Shown: positions 11,390 to 22,586 of the stretch, piece by piece
Layout: every line of letters begins with the position of its first letter
Position numbering within the stretch: position 1 is the first letter of the stretch
Source of the DNA: Begonia masoniana
Lineage: Eukaryota; Streptophyta; Magnoliopsida; Cucurbitales; Begoniaceae
Reading direction: 5' to 3'
Assembly (NCBI GenBank): GCA_022432975.1
Contig: CM039511.1
Location: 23,710,557-23,774,556 of the forward strand
DNA: 64,000 nt
The notes under the pieces: generated by a model
Seen by the model: only the letters and a program-made list of their open reading frames with translations
The model's database searches: none
Told to the model about the DNA's origin: nothing
Position numbers and translations under genes: made by a program

Positions 11390-11799
11390 ATGGATGATAT
11401 TTCAATTAGAGCGAGTGATTTAGACGAGCCAACAAGTTTTGACGTCGATATCAATTGGTATGTGCACGCCACTCCTGCATATAGTGATCTTAGAGCATTC
11501 GATCGCGTAGGTGGAGACGAAGAAATTGAGGTCCATTCGACCCCTAGAACTCCAGTCGAGAAGCTTCGAACACCAGTAGGGTCGGACATTGATGAGGTGG
11601 AAAGCATACCGGTACGCGAAGAAATCTCAATGAATTTTTTTTTGGATAAACGATATAGTTATATAAAAGAAAATAATCGAATATTCTATACAAAATGGTT
11701 ATGGCATCAAATTCCTTCAATGTGACAAGCGACGACTGACGGCTAAATGCGTAGAGGGATGTGCATGGCGACTGCATGCGTCAAAGATGCAAGATGAGG
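11390..11799 (+). pseudogene. MULE transposase, N-terminal part
   Basis: Starts MDDISIRASDLDEPTSFDVD and runs as an acidic leader. After a frame change in the T-rich stretch near 11630-11690 it gives GYGIKFLQCDKRRLTAKC then EGCAWRLHASKMQDE. That is the zinc-chelating 'MuDR' N-terminal DNA-binding domain (C...C pattern, WRLHA). The reading is cut at 11799 by a gypsy element and resumes in the same frame at 20909 with ETFQLKKFIDSHSC. MULE transposases bind TIRs and cut and paste the element in the nucleus. The split codons and matching TSD make the interruption unambiguous. Confidence 0.88.
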
Positions 11800-11802
11800 T
11801 GT

Positions 11803-12181
11803 TGTGATGACCCGGATCTGTAAGTATGGTACGATGGCTGCACGAACCGGAACCCGGATGGCGGTACGTCCGCGCGGGCGAACCGGAAGGTGTCGGGTCG
11901 TAAAAAGGGGGTCGTCACAATCCCACAGCGCTTGGGGAAGTATGTGGAAATGAAACATATGTAAAGAGATCCCTCCCAACATAGCAAGACGCGTTTTGGA
12001 GCTCAATTGACGACGGATCCCATAAGAACTCCGAAGTTAAGAGGGCTTCGGCGAGAGTAATTCCAGGTTGGGTGACCTTCCGGGAAGTGCTCTCGCCAAA
12101 CAAAGCCGTGAGGGGAGGATATTGGGCTGCGGCCCAATCCCCAGAGCGGACAATATCTTGCTGGGAACATGGGTCGTTACA
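11803..12181 (+). repeat. Cassandra 5' LTR
   Basis: 379 bp, TGTGATGACCC...GGGTCGTTACA. The 5S-derived part is at about 12014-12100: CGGATCCCATAAGAACTCCG, then AAGTTAAG...GGCGAGAGTA (5S A-box and intermediate element positions) and GGGTGACC...GGGAAGT (C-box). Confidence 0.95.
12014..12100 (+). promoter_or_regulatory. 5S rRNA-derived pol III internal promoter domain
   Basis: Closely follows plant 5S rRNA from CGGATCCCAT through the A-box, intermediate element and C-box to CTCTCGCC. The 5' third of 5S is poorly kept. In Cassandra this domain is thought to preserve pol III control elements; activity here is not shown by sequence. A second copy is at 12464-12550. Confidence 0.85.
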
Positions 12182-12183
12182 AA

Positions 12184-12195
12184 TGGTATCAGAGC
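12184..12195 (+). other. Cassandra primer binding site
   Basis: TGGTATCAGAGC two bases after the 5' LTR, complementary to the 3' end of initiator tRNA-Met. The G-rich tract GAGGGGGGGTGAT (about 12240-12252) abuts the 3' LTR as polypurine tract. Confidence 0.9.
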
Positions 12196-12252
12196 CTGTA
12201 CCCAACCGGAATTGTGGCCAACGAGGACGTTGGGCCCCCGAGGGGGGGTGAT

Positions 12253-12631
12253 TGTGATGACCCGGATCTGTAAGTATGGTACGATGGCTGCACGAACCGG
12301 AACCCGGATGGCGGTACGTCCGCGCGGGCGAACCGGAAGGTGTCGGGTCGTAAAAAGGGGGTCGTCACAATCCCACAGCGCTTGGGGAAGTATGTGGAAA
12401 TGAAACATATGTAAAGAGATCCCTCCCAACATAGCAAGACGCGTTTTGGAGCTCAATTGACGACGGATCCCATAAGAACTCCGAAGTTAAGAGGGCTTCG
12501 GCGAGAGTAATTCCAGGTTGGGTGACCTTCCGGGAAGTGCTCTCGCCAAACAAAGCCGTGAGGGGAGGATATTAGGCTGCGGCCCAATCCCCAGAGCGGA
12601 CAATATCTTGCTGGGAACATGGGTCGTTACA
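12253..12631 (+). repeat. Cassandra 3' LTR
   Basis: 379 bp, offset exactly 450 bp from the 5' copy. The 5S-derived domain is at about 12464-12550 with the same internal promoter elements. Confidence 0.95.
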
Positions 12632-12633
12632 GG

Positions 12634-14527
12634 TGTAATACCTGATTCTATCAAACCGATTCTCTATTCTTTTTTAAACTAATAGCACAATTTATATAGC
12701 AATATTAAATGTAGGGTTAGAGGATGACTAGGTAAGGGTATAAGGGTAATTAGAAACTCAAAGGTGGATAACGTATTTAAGGAAACTATTAATGAAGTAG
12801 CCGCCACTGTTTATTTCATTTCCTCTCCATTCTCAGCTCCTCAGCTTAGCAGAGCACGATAGGAGACCCCCTTCGACTTCCTCCAGCGATTTCCTCTGAA
12901 CTAGGTGAGCTTTGCTTCTACTTCTTGCTACATTGTAACTATCGTTGGTAGGAGGGTTGATAAATGAAGTTTTGAGAATGCGGTATGTGAGTGCTAGTTT
13001 CGGTTTAAGTTGAAATCAGGAATGCACAATGACTAGAGTCTCCAAACTAGTTTCCTTAGATTCCGGATAGTTTAGAATGAAGTTTAACTAATACACTGTC
13101 TACGGTTTTAGGTTGAGCCAAAACCCGAAGTGGTTAACAACTCAAACAATCACCAGGAGAGCCAGGTAAGTAAAGTATTGTGTGTGCCTTCGAGCCTACA
13201 TCACAAACAGTAGGTTTTTGCATGTTTGAGTACTTTCTGTATGTCATGCATCATGTTTTTGAAAGATTACGAAAATGAATTTCCATGTAAGAACAGTGAG
13301 GTATGAACTGAATGTGACAGACAAACTATTAAGGGAACTAATCCGCCCCTTAATCGAGTAGAGGATATATGACATTGGGAGAATTGATCCCACTCCCAAG
13401 GGAACCATGGGATCAAATCAGCTATTAAGGGAATTCATCCGCCCCTTAATCGAGTAGAGGATGTATGACATTGGGAGAATTGATCCCACTTCCAAGGGAA
13501 CTAAGGGATCAGATCAGTTATGAACGTATGAATATGCAACTGAGATGAGAAGGTAGAAATTGCATGTTTAGGAATTTATGTTTCAGCAATTCATTTCATT
13601 ACTACTTTACTTACTTAGCATTAGGCTAATAGATGAGTTTGTGATGTAGGTGCTGAAGATACAGCAGATGATTTCTCTGAGTTCATTGAGGAATAGGCTG
13701 TTGTGGGAGTACATTCATGTTTCGGCCTGGTAAACTGATGAGGCGGGTTAACTAGTGTCAGTAGTTTGAAGGTTTAGTTGTTAATGTTTCAATTTAAATA
13801 TGCTGAGTTTTCATGACAGTAGCAATTTCAATGGTTTGAATACGTTTTCGAGATTTTCCTGTTAAAAGTATTCTGTTGGAATTTAATGTTGGTACTCACT
13901 GAGTTCTAGTAATGTAATGGTTTAAAATGTTTTGAATGGTTTCAGTGAAGTGAGTAAATTCTTTTCTGTGATTAGAGTTGTGTTAGTATGCCAAGGGGTG
14001 GATGAAATGCGATTCTGTTCTCTATCGGTAGATGAAGTCTACCGACAGAGGTTGAGTCGTTGTTCTGTAGTCTATCGGTTGATGTCTCAGTAAACTCTTC
14101 GGCAGATACGTGCTGACGTCATCGGTAGATGTAGGTTTAAGTCCATCGGTTGATGTCTCAGTAAACTCATCGGCAGATGTGTGCTGACGTCATCGGAAGA
14201 TGTAGGAAGTGAATTGTCGTTTAGGCATCGGTAGATACAGTCTACCGAGAGATGTCTTTGGTTTTTCATTCGGGTGACGTCATCGGCAGGAGTCTTCTAT
14301 TTTTCCTGTTTTCTGCTTCTTCCGTTGACTTTACTCATCGGCAGGTGCGTTTGACTTCTGCAACTTTTAAAGTGTTTTCACGGTTCAAACTTTTATTTCT
14401 TTTGACCGATTATTTCTTAATATTTCAAATGATTTCCGCTGCAAGTTTTAAAAATATATGGTAGAAATTTTAGTCATGTACGGGCTTTTGGGTAACGAAC
14501 CGGGTTCTGATAACTCGGGGCGTTACA
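12634..14527 (+). repeat. 5' LTR of gypsy element
   Basis: About 1894 bp, TGTAATACC...GGGGCGTTACA; its first three bases also exist at 11800-11802 on the other side of Cassandra. It keeps the U3 segment 12650-12841, with a TATTTAAGG box near 12773, that the 3' LTR has lost. Inside are two near-identical blocks around CTATTAAGGGAA(C)T...CCGCCCCTTAATCGAGTAGAGG (13325 and 13425) and about ten ATCGG(C/T)(A/T)GATG motifs (14024-14345). Confidence 0.95.
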
Positions 14528-14530
14528 GTA

Positions 14531-14542
14531 TGGTATCAGAGA
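14531..14542 (+). other. Gypsy primer binding site
   Basis: TGGTATCAGAGA three bases after the 5' LTR, complementary to the 3' end of initiator tRNA-Met, where minus-strand cDNA synthesis starts. Confidence 0.88.
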
Positions 14543-14646
14543 CATTCAGTTAAACCGTTCAAAAGATTACTCATCAGTGCCAATCGTCGCATGGAAGTAC
14601 TCCAACAACTGTAAGTGTTTATGTTAACCTCAGTAATTAGATATTT

Positions 14647-17600
14647 ATGAACATAGTTAACCTTGTACAGGAAGTTAGTTTAATGGCCAGACGCCCAGGA
14701 AGACCTAGGATACCGAGGGAAATGCCAAACTTGACGAGTGAGGAAGAACCTAGTGTTATTAGGCAATTAACAGACTTGGTACGTCAGCAAACAGACTTAG
14801 TGCGTCAGCAGTCCGATCAGTTGGGGGTGTTACTGAACCGAGAGGTACAAGGGAGTGCCAACTCAGGTTCTAACAATGAGCATTCAGGAGACCGATTCCG
14901 AAAGCTTCAGCCGCCCACGTTTGATGGAAAATCATCTAACCCGATTGTTGCAGAAGAGTGGTTGAGGAAGATTGAAAGCATGCTCCGATGTGCCAACGTC
15001 GGAGAAGGAGACAAGGTCACCCTGGCGACCTTTCATTTTGCTGGAGACGCCCAGCTTTGGTGGGAGACAATTGAGACCACCACTGACATTCTGACTATGA
15101 CTTGGTCACAGTTTAAGGTAATCTTCTATGAGAAATATTTTAATAGCACAGTACAGGCAGCAAAGAAGGTGGAGTTTTTGAACTTGAAGCAGACAGGGTC
15201 TGTGGCTGAGTATGTTAGACAATTTGAGTCCCTGTCCAGATTCGCTGGACACTTTATTCACCGAAATGAAGATAAGGTATTTCAATTCATGAATGGACTG
15301 AAACCAGAAATGTACAGGGGGGTCAAGTTTTCCGGTTATAAAGGTTTGCCCTTCAGTGATGTTGTGTCCACAGCATTGGAGGTGGAAGAAGCCGAATTGA
15401 AATGTACTGGACTAAAGGAAACCCCGAGGAAGTTTATTCAACCACCGCCGCAGAGGGGAGTGAAGAGGTCCAATGATGGCCAGCACGGTCAAGGGATAGG
15501 AAAGAAGGTACAAAACACCAAGACGTTTCCTCAGTGCCCAAAGTGTTCGAAGAATCACTCGGGCGAGTGTAGATTTGGATCGGGTAATTGCTTCAACTGC
15601 GAAGAGGTTGGACACTTGTACAATGATTGCCCAAAGCCCCGGATCGTTCGATGCTTCCATTGCAGCAAGGTTGGCCATGTCAACCGAGACTGCCCAGCTT
15701 TGAAGGGTGGGCCTGCCAGGATTAAGCCAAGAATATTCTCCATGATGGAGTCAGGTGATGAGGACCAGCCTGCTGTGGTGTCAGGTACTGTATTGATTAA
15801 CTCTGTACCTGCTTTTACTTTGATAGATTCGGGTGCAACTCATTCTTTTATAGCCTCTGCATTTGCTGATAAGTTAGATGTAAGGTTTACTCCTTCTGAG
15901 CATGTGTATAAGGCAGCATTACCTTCTGGTGAGCACATGCACTCCAGTCAAATGATGCCTGATAGTGTGGTGTTAGTAGGGAACATGAATTTGCCTGCTG
16001 ACCTCATTGTTATGGACATAATGGGGTTTGATGTAATCCTAGGAATGGATTGGTTGTTTAAGCATTATGCCACTATAGATTGTAGAACTGGAATAGTTAG
16101 TTTTCACCCCCCTAGTGGTTTAAGCCATACTTTCCAAGCCCTAAAGAAGAGTAAGGAAATGACTGTAATGACTTCTGTTAGTTGTAGACCCTCCCCTTGC
16201 AGAGAATATTTGTGCTTTTTGGCCAGTGTTTTAGACACACAAATAGTAGAAAAATCAAGCCCCAAAAATGTTTTAGTTGTCCAAGATTTTCCAGAAGTAT
16301 TTCTAGATGACCTTCCTGGTTTGCCACCAGATAGGGAAGTTGAATTTGTGGTAGATGTTTACCCCGGCGCTGAGCCAGTATCTAAGAATCCATATAGACT
16401 AGCACCCACAGAACTTAAAGAATTGAAGAAACAGTTAGAGGATTTGTTGGCGAAGGGGTTCATACGCCCCAACTTTTCACCGTGGGGTGCACCCGTCCTT
16501 TTTGTCAAAAAGAAAGATGGATCAATGCGTATGTGCATAGATTATAGAGAATTGAATAAGTTAACCGTCAAGAATAAGTATCCATTACCCAGGATTGATG
16601 ATTTGTTCGACCAACTTAAGGGTGCAAGAGTTTTCTCTAAGATTGACCTTAGGTCCGGTTATTATCAGTTGAAGGTTAAATCCGAAGATATCCCAAAGAC
16701 TGCCTTTCGCACAAGGTATGGACATTATGAGTTTTTGGTTATGTCTTTTGGTTTGACAAATGCGCCAGCAGCCTTCATGGATCTTATGAATAGGGTGTTT
16801 CACGAGTACTTGGACAAGTTTGTCATTGTATTCCTAGACGACATCCTAATCTATTCTAAAACTAAGGAGGAGCATGCAGGACACCTAAACCTGGTGTTAG
16901 GATTGCTGAGGCAGCACCAACTTTACGCCAAATTTTCTAAGTGTGAATTTTGGTTGGACAGAGTTCACTTTCTTGGTCATGTGATCTCTGGAGATGGGAT
17001 ATCTGTTGATCCAGCCAAGGTTCAAGCTGTTAAGGAATGGCCCCAACCGAAGAATGCTTCGGATATCAGGAGTTTTCTCGGATTAGCAGGATATTATAGG
17101 AAATTCATCGAGGGATTTTCAAAGATTGCCACACCCCTTACTATGTTAACAAGGAAAAATGTGAAGTATAACTGGACTGATAAATGTGAATCCAGTTTCC
17201 AGACCTTGAAACAGAAACTAACCAATGCTCCAATTCTGATCCTTCCTGTCGATAATGGTAAGTTCAGCATATATTGTGATGCATCCAAAGTTGGACTTGG
17301 TTGTGTTTTGATGCAAGATGGAAAGGTTATAGCTTATGCTTCTAGACAGTTAAAAGTGCATGAAAAGAATTACCCTACACATGACTTAGAATTAGCTGCT
17401 GTAGTCTTTGCATTGAAAATTTGGAGGCACTACCTGTATGGACAAACTTGTGAGATATTCTCGGATCATAAGAGTAAAAAATACATTTTCACACAGAAGG
17501 AACTGAATATGAGGCAACGTAGGTGGTTAGAGTTTGTCAAAGATTATGATTTCGAGATTAAGTACCACCCTAGCAAGGCGAATGTAGTGGCTGACGCTTT

Positions 17601-19119
17601 GAGTAGAGTGACTCCTTCAGTCTCTGCGTTGATTTTAGATATACCAATAGCTTTAGAGACAGAATTCCAAAGATTTAACCTGGAAGCTGTGTCCAGCGTG
17701 TCAGCCATGCTTTCGGCCATATCTTTGAGGCCTACCATTTTAGAGAGAATAAAGGAAGTTCAAATGAATGACCCTGAATGCAACAAGTATAAGTTGCGTA
17801 TAGATTCTACTGACAAGTCGGATTTCAACTGCTCATCTGATGGAATTCTCAAGTTTCGAAATAGATGGTTTGTTCCGGCTGATACTGAACTTAGAAAGGA
17901 AATCCTATCTGAGGCACATTCCTCCAGACTTTCTGTTCATCCTGGAGGTACGAAAATGTACAGAGATCTCAAGCAACATTATTGGTGGCCAGGTATGAAG
18001 AGAAGTGTGGCGGAGTATGTGGAGTCATGTCTGGTCTGTCAGCAGGTCAAAGCCGAACATCAGAGGCCTGCTGGGACATTGCAACCCTTACCAGTTCCCG
18101 AATGGAAATGGGAACAAATAACTATGGATTTTGTTATAGGATTACCTAGAACAGTAAAAGGTCACGATGCAATTTGGGTAGTAGTTGATCGTTTAACCAA
18201 ATCTGCTCACTTTCTGCCAATAAAAGTAACATACTCGATGGATCAACTGGCTGAGTTGTATGTGCACGAAGTTGTTAGATTGCATGGAGTTCCAAGCACC
18301 ATAGTTTCTGACCAAGACTCTAGATTTACATCTAAGTTTTGGAAAAGTTTGCACAAGGCTATGGGAACACAACTTAGTTTTAGCACAGCTTTCCACCCTC
18401 AAACAGATGGACAATTGGAAAGGACTATTCAAACATTGGAGGATATGCTCCGTGCATGTGTGTTGGAATTTCAAGGTTCTTGGAGTAAGTATATACCATT
18501 GATTGAATTCTCTTATAATAAAAGTTTTCAAGCAACAATAGGCATGGCACCATACGAGGCATTATATGGACGAAGGTGCAGATCTCCATTATTTTGGGAT
18601 GAAGTTGGAGAAGCACAGTTGATTGGTCCTGACATTGTGCAGCAGACAGTGGAGAAGATTGCTCTTATCCGACAAAGAATCTTGACAGCTCAAAGCCGGC
18701 AGAAGAGTTATGCAGACAAAAGACGGAGAGAATTAGAATTTGATGTTGGTAATGAAGTTTTCCTTAAGGTGTCACCTTTCAAAGGAGTTGTGAGATTTGG
18801 GAAAAGAGGCAAGTTAAACCCCAGATATATTGGACCTTTCCAAATCGTGAAGAGAATTGGGCAGTCAGCATATCAACTTCTGTTACCAGCCTCTCTGGAG
18901 GGAATTCATAATGTGTTTCACATTTCCATGCTAAAGAAATGTGTTAGGGATCCTTCACAAATTATAGAACAGCAGAACATTGAGGTTCTTCCTACTCTTG
19001 CATATGAGGAGAAACCTGTTAGGATCTTGGACTATGCAGTGAAGGTATTGCGCAACAAGGAAGTTCCACTAGTGAAAGTTTTATGGCACAATCAGAACAT
19101 AGAGGAGACAACTTGGTAG
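14647..19119 (+). CDS. Gypsy gag-pol polyprotein, near-intact
   Basis: One 1490-residue ORF. Gag about 80-250; CCHC knuckles at C315-C318-H323-C328 and C336-C339-H344-C349; aspartic protease with DSGAT at 393-397; reverse transcriptase about 590-770 with FLDD at 729-732; RNase H with D878, E915, D940, D983; integrase zinc site H1091/H1098/C1128/C1131 and catalytic D1161, D1222, E1258 (35 residues between the last two). The C-terminal NPRYIGPF...VKVLW block is the GPF/chromodomain-like tail. The start is either the first ATG (14647) or MARRPGRP (14683); the second fits the relative at 59489. A TAG follows TTW, where the reading would otherwise run about 17 codons more (RKQDMMDQHPELF). It would replicate the element through virus-like particles if expressed. 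Confidence 0.95.
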   Translation: MNIVNLVQEVSLMARRPGRPRIPREMPNLTSEEEPSVIRQLTDLVRQQTDLVRQQSDQLGVLLNREVQGSANSGSNNEHSGDRFRKLQPPTFDGKSSNPIVAEEWLRKIESMLRCANVGEGDKVTLATFHFAGDAQLWWETIETTTDILTMTWSQFKVIFYEKYFNSTVQAAKKVEFLNLKQTGSVAEYVRQFESLSRFAGHFIHRNEDKVFQFMNGLKPEMYRGVKFSGYKGLPFSDVVSTALEVEEAELKCTGLKETPRKFIQPPPQRGVKRSNDGQHGQGIGKKVQNTKTFPQCPKCSKNHSGECRFGSGNCFNCEEVGHLYNDCPKPRIVRCFHCSKVGHVNRDCPALKGGPARIKPRIFSMMESGDEDQPAVVSGTVLINSVPAFTLIDSGATHSFIASAFADKLDVRFTPSEHVYKAALPSGEHMHSSQMMPDSVVLVGNMNLPADLIVMDIMGFDVILGMDWLFKHYATIDCRTGIVSFHPPSGLSHTFQALKKSKEMTVMTSVSCRPSPCREYLCFLASVLDTQIVEKSSPKNVLVVQDFPEVFLDDLPGLPPDREVEFVVDVYPGAEPVSKNPYRLAPTELKELKKQLEDLLAKGFIRPNFSPWGAPVLFVKKKDGSMRMCIDYRELNKLTVKNKYPLPRIDDLFDQLKGARVFSKIDLRSGYYQLKVKSEDIPKTAFRTRYGHYEFLVMSFGLTNAPAAFMDLMNRVFHEYLDKFVIVFLDDILIYSKTKEEHAGHLNLVLGLLRQHQLYAKFSKCEFWLDRVHFLGHVISGDGISVDPAKVQAVKEWPQPKNASDIRSFLGLAGYYRKFIEGFSKIATPLTMLTRKNVKYNWTDKCESSFQTLKQKLTNAPILILPVDNGKFSIYCDASKVGLGCVLMQDGKVIAYASRQLKVHEKNYPTHDLELAAVVFALKIWRHYLYGQTCEIFSDHKSKKYIFTQKELNMRQRRWLEFVKDYDFEIKYHPSKANVVADALSRVTPSVSALILDIPIALETEFQRFNLEAVSSVSAMLSAISLRPTILERIKEVQMNDPECNKYKLRIDSTDKSDFNCSSDGILKFRNRWFVPADTELRKEILSEAHSSRLSVHPGGTKMYRDLKQHYWWPGMKRSVAEYVESCLVCQQVKAEHQRPAGTLQPLPVPEWKWEQITMDFVIGLPRTVKGHDAIWVVVDRLTKSAHFLPIKVTYSMDQLAELYVHEVVRLHGVPSTIVSDQDSRFTSKFWKSLHKAMGTQLSFSTAFHPQTDGQLERTIQTLEDMLRACVLEFQGSWSKYIPLIEFSYNKSFQATIGMAPYEALYGRRCRSPLFWDEVGEAQLIGPDIVQQTVEKIALIRQRILTAQSRQKSYADKRRRELEFDVGNEVFLKVSPFKGVVRFGKRGKLNPRYIGPFQIVKRIGQSAYQLLLPASLEGIHNVFHISMLKKCVRDPSQIIEQQNIEVLPTLAYEEKPVRILDYAVKVLRNKEVPLVKVLWHNQNIEETTW

Positions 19120-19189
19120 CGCAAGCAAGACATGATGGACCAACATCCGGAATTATTCAGGTACTGAATTTTGAGGACAAAATTCTTTT

Positions 19190-19202
19190 AAGGAGGGTAG
19201 AT
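19190..19202 (+). other. Gypsy polypurine tract
   Basis: AAGGAGGGTAGAT directly before the 3' LTR; primer for plus-strand DNA synthesis. Confidence 0.85.
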
Positions 19203-20903
19203 TGTAATACCCGATTCTCAGCTTAGCAGAGCGTGATAGGAGACCCCATTCGACTTCCTCCAGCGATTTCCTCCGAACTAGGTGAGTTTTGCTTCTATTT
19301 CTTGCTACATTGTAACTATCGTTGGTAGGAGGGTTGATAAATGAAGTTTTGAGAATGCGGTATGTGAGTGCTAGTTTCGGTTTAAGTTGAAATCGGGAAT
19401 GCACAATGACTAGAGTTTCCAAACTAGTTTCCTTAGATTCCAGATAGTTTAGAATGAAGTTTAACTAATACACTGTCTACGGTTTTAGGTTGAGCCAAAA
19501 CCCGAAGTGGTTAACAACCCAAACAATCACCAAGAGAGCCAGGTAAGTAAAGTATTGTGTGTGCCTTCGGGCCTACATCACAAATAGTAGGTTTTGCATG
19601 TTTGAGTACTTTCTGTATGTCATGCATCATGTTTTTGAAAGATTACGAAAATAAATTTCCATGTAAGAACAGTGAGGTATGAACTGAATGTGACAGACAA
19701 ACTATTAAGGGAACTAATCCGCCCCTTAATCGAGTAGAGAATGTATGACATTGGGAGAATTGATCCCACTCCCAAGGGAACCATGGGATCAGATCAGCTA
19801 TTAAGGGAATTCATCCGCCCCTTAATCGAGTAGAGGATGTATGACATTGGGAGAATTGATCCCACTCCCAAGGGAACTAAGGGATCAGATCAATTATGAA
19901 CGTATGAATATGCAACTGAGATGAGAAGGTAGAAATTGCATGTTTAGGAATTTATGTTTCAGCAATTCATTTCATTACTGCTTTACTTACTTAGCATTAG
20001 GCTAATAAACGAGTTTGTAATGTAGGTGCTGAAGATACAGCAGGTGATTTCTCTGAGTTCATTGAGGAATAGGCTGTTGTGGGAGTACATTCATGTTTCG
20101 GCCTGGTAAACTGATGAGGCGGGTTAACTGGTGTCAGTAGTTTGAAGGTTTAGTTGTTAATGTTTCAATTTAAGTATGCTGAGTTTTCATGACAGTAGCA
20201 ATTTCAATGGTTTGAATACGTTTTCGAGATTTTCCTGTTAAAAGTATTCTGTTGGAATTTAATGTTGGTACTCACTGGGTTCTAGTAATGTAATGGTTTA
20301 AAATGTTTTGAATGGTTTCAGTGAAGTGAGTAAATTCTTTTCTGTGATTAGAGTTGTGTTAGTATGCCAAGGGGTGGATGAAATGTAATTCTGTTCTCTA
20401 TCGGTAGATGAAGTCTATCGACAGAGGTTGAGTCGTTGTTCTGTAGTCTATCGGTTGATGTCTCAGTAAACTCTTCGGCAGATGCGTGCTGATGTCATCG
20501 GTAGATGTAGGTTTAAGTCCATCGGTTGATGTCTTAGTAAACTCATCGGCAGATGTGTGCTGACGTCATCGGAAGATGTAGGAAGTGAATTGTCGTTTAG
20601 GCATCGGTAGATATAGTCTACCGAGAGCTGTCTTTGGTTTTTCATTTGGGTGACGTCATCGGCAGGAGTCTTCTATTTTTCCTGTTTTCTGCTTCTTCCG
20701 TTAACTTTACTCATCGGCAGGTGCGTTTGACTTTTGTAACTTTTAAAGTGTTTTCACGGTTCAAACTTCTATTTCTTTTGACCGATTATTTCTTAATATT
20801 TCAAATGATTTCCGCTGCAAGTTTTAAAAATATATGGTAGAAATTTTAGTCATGTATGGGCTTTTGGGTAACGAACCGGGTTCTGATAACTCGGGGCATT
20901 ACA
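19203..20903 (+). repeat. 3' LTR of gypsy element with U3 deletion
   Basis: 1701 bp against 1894 in the 5' LTR. The difference is one block: after TGTAATACCCGATTCT it jumps straight to CAGCTTAGC, missing the 192 bp corresponding to 12650-12841. That block includes the TATA-like TATTTAAGG. The rest aligns with scattered substitutions. Confidence 0.95.
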
Positions 20904-20908
20904 TGAGG

Positions 20909-22559
20909 AAACCTTTCAATTAAAGAAATTTATCGATTCTCACAGTTGTGCGATGGTAGTTGAGAATCCAAACGCTCGAGCAAAATATCTTGCAAAGTAT
21001 TATCTGAACAGGTTTAAAAGTCAACTTATGTGGAAAATCTTTTCCATCATCGAGACAGTCAGGAAGGATTTTGCTATCAACATTACGCCCAGTATTGCCA
21101 AAAGAGCAAGAAACATAGCTCGAACTCATAACGAAGGCAGAGTCGACGAACACTACAAGCAAGTCTGGTCGTACGCAGTTGAAATATATAGATCAAATCT
21201 GGGTAGCTCAGTATATATACATGCTTACGAGGTGCACTCTGATTCGTGGGCATATTAAAGAATGTATATGTGCATGGCTGCGTGCAAGGCAGGTTTGCGG
21301 CAGCACGGTCGCCCTATTATCTGTTTGGACGGTTGCCATCGAAAAGGCTCGTGTTCCGGACAGTTACTCACAACTGTCAGTATTGATGCAACGATGGAAT
21401 ATATCTCGTTGCGCTTGCCAACGTCGAAAGAGAGTCTGAGGCCACATGGACATGGTTTTTGCAACACTTGAAACGAGACCTGAACCTTGGCGAGGGAGGC
21501 AGATGGACATTTATTTCGGATCGACAAAAGGTATAATACATTTCTAATTGTCATTCTTACATTTCTATACATTTATGTTTTTCTTTCAAATTTTAGGAGT
21601 TGTTGAATGCTGTGGAAAATGAATTTAAAGATTCCGAACAACGCTTCTGCCTCCGGCATATGTACGCAAACTTCAAAGTCATGTTTCGAGACAGAGCTGA
21701 CAGAGGTGCGATGTGGAGTGCAGCCAGGGCACCAACAGAGTATCATTTCAACCACGAAATGAGTAAATTATTTCAGCTTAGCCTGAATGCCCAGGCATGG
21801 CTTCGAGCAGAAGAGCCTGAATATTGGGCTACTTATGCCTTCTCTTCGGTCCCCAAGTGCAAAATGAGCCTAAATAATTTAAGCGAGTCATTCAATACAC
21901 TTCTACTGCCTGTGAGGGACAATCTGATCCTGACTATGTTCAACTTGATCCGAAAGTGCATGATGACTCGCATTGTGAAGAAATTTGAGAAGCTATTTCA
22001 AGCAACAGGTCTCATGTGTCCCAAGATAAAAAATAAGTTTGATAATCTAGATGTTGCAGCTCAGAATTGGAGTGTTGTGCGTGGGGGAGGTGAACAATTT
22101 GAGGTCAGCAACGGCTACGAACAATACGTGGTCGATATGAGTACGAATGTGTGCAACTGCACCAAGTGGGAGCATATTGGAATCTCGTGTGTCCATGTCA
22201 TTCTATGCATCTGTTTCATGAGAATGGCACCAGAAAATTACGTGCATCCATGCTATCACCAGATGACTTACCTGCAGATGTACTGACAGTTTATTCGATT
22301 CGTGAGCGACAACGAAATATGGCCTGTAGTGGCAGATATGAAGGAACTCATCTCGCCGAGAAAATATTGCCAACCTGGTAGGCCGAAGAAGACAAGAATG
22401 CGAGATGTCGACGAGCCGTCGAATTCGACAATAAGTAGGCGAAACTCGAAGATGATGTGCAGTATATGTGGGCAGAAAGAGCACAATAGTCGCATTTATC
22501 ATCACTGGGGATCCACTTCAGGCACTGCTTCTCAAGATACGTTTATGGGTTTCAACACA
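20909..22559 (+). pseudogene. MULE transposase, catalytic domain and SWIM finger
   Basis: Continues from 11799. Up to 21255 it reads AMVVENPNARAKYLAKYYL..., then an in-frame TAA (21256-21258), then RMYMCMAACKAGL and CLDGCHRKG (first catalytic Asp). A frameshift near 21385 leads to LANVERESEATWTWFLQHL and TFISDRQK (second Asp). A 66-bp GT-AG intron (21531-21596) follows. The second half (ELLNAVENEF...CLRHMYANFK) ends in a SWIM zinc finger CNCTKWEHIGISCVH (about 22153-22197). There is an in-frame TGA at 22284-22286, then a basic tail PGRPKKTRMR and a damaged zinc knuckle CSICGQKEHN. It is clearly a MuDR-family transposase and clearly dead. It is interrupted at 22559 by the next element. Confidence 0.92.
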
Positions 22560-22586
22560 TGATAGACTCCTGGACCGGGAAGGGAC

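Larger units (their letters stand above)
11803..12631 (+). mobile_element. Cassandra TRIM retrotransposon
   Basis: An 829-bp complete element: LTR 11803-12181, 71-bp internal part, LTR 12253-12631, TSD GGTGT (11798-11802, 12632-12636). It has no coding sequence, only a primer site and polypurine tract, which defines a terminal-repeat retrotransposon in miniature. Each LTR carries a 5S rRNA-derived domain, the hallmark of Cassandra. The two 379-bp LTRs differ visibly at one base (G/A in ATTGGGCTGC / ATTAGGCTGC), so the insertion is recent. It sits three bases into the gypsy 5' LTR. Mobilisation would need proteins from other elements. Confidence 0.96.
11800..20903 (+). mobile_element. Ty3/gypsy LTR retrotransposon (Tekay/Del-like)
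   Basis: Inserted in the MULE transposase with TSD TGAGG (11795-11799 and 20904-20908). LTRs begin TGTAATACC and end GTTACA/ATTACA. Order: 5' LTR (interrupted at base 3 by Cassandra), primer site, gag-pol ORF, polypurine tract, 3' LTR. The pol order PR-RT-RH-INT with an HNVFHxSML...VKVLW C-terminal block suggests the chromovirus Tekay/Del branch; that clade name is inference. Another copy of the family starts at 57468, and minus-oriented solo LTRs of relatives are at 34238-46682 and 60227-62922. Confidence 0.95.

Noticed and set aside
12014..12100. Genuine 5S rRNA gene
   Set aside because: The 5' third is poorly conserved and the sequence lies at the same place in both Cassandra LTRs.
11743..12553. 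Pairs of repeated minus-strand ORFs of 62-139 codons
   Set aside because: They are the two Cassandra LTRs read in reverse; identical because the LTRs are identical.
14531..14542. tRNA-Met gene fragment
   Set aside because: Only the 12-nt primer complement is present; no tRNA fold around it. The same applies to the other primer sites.
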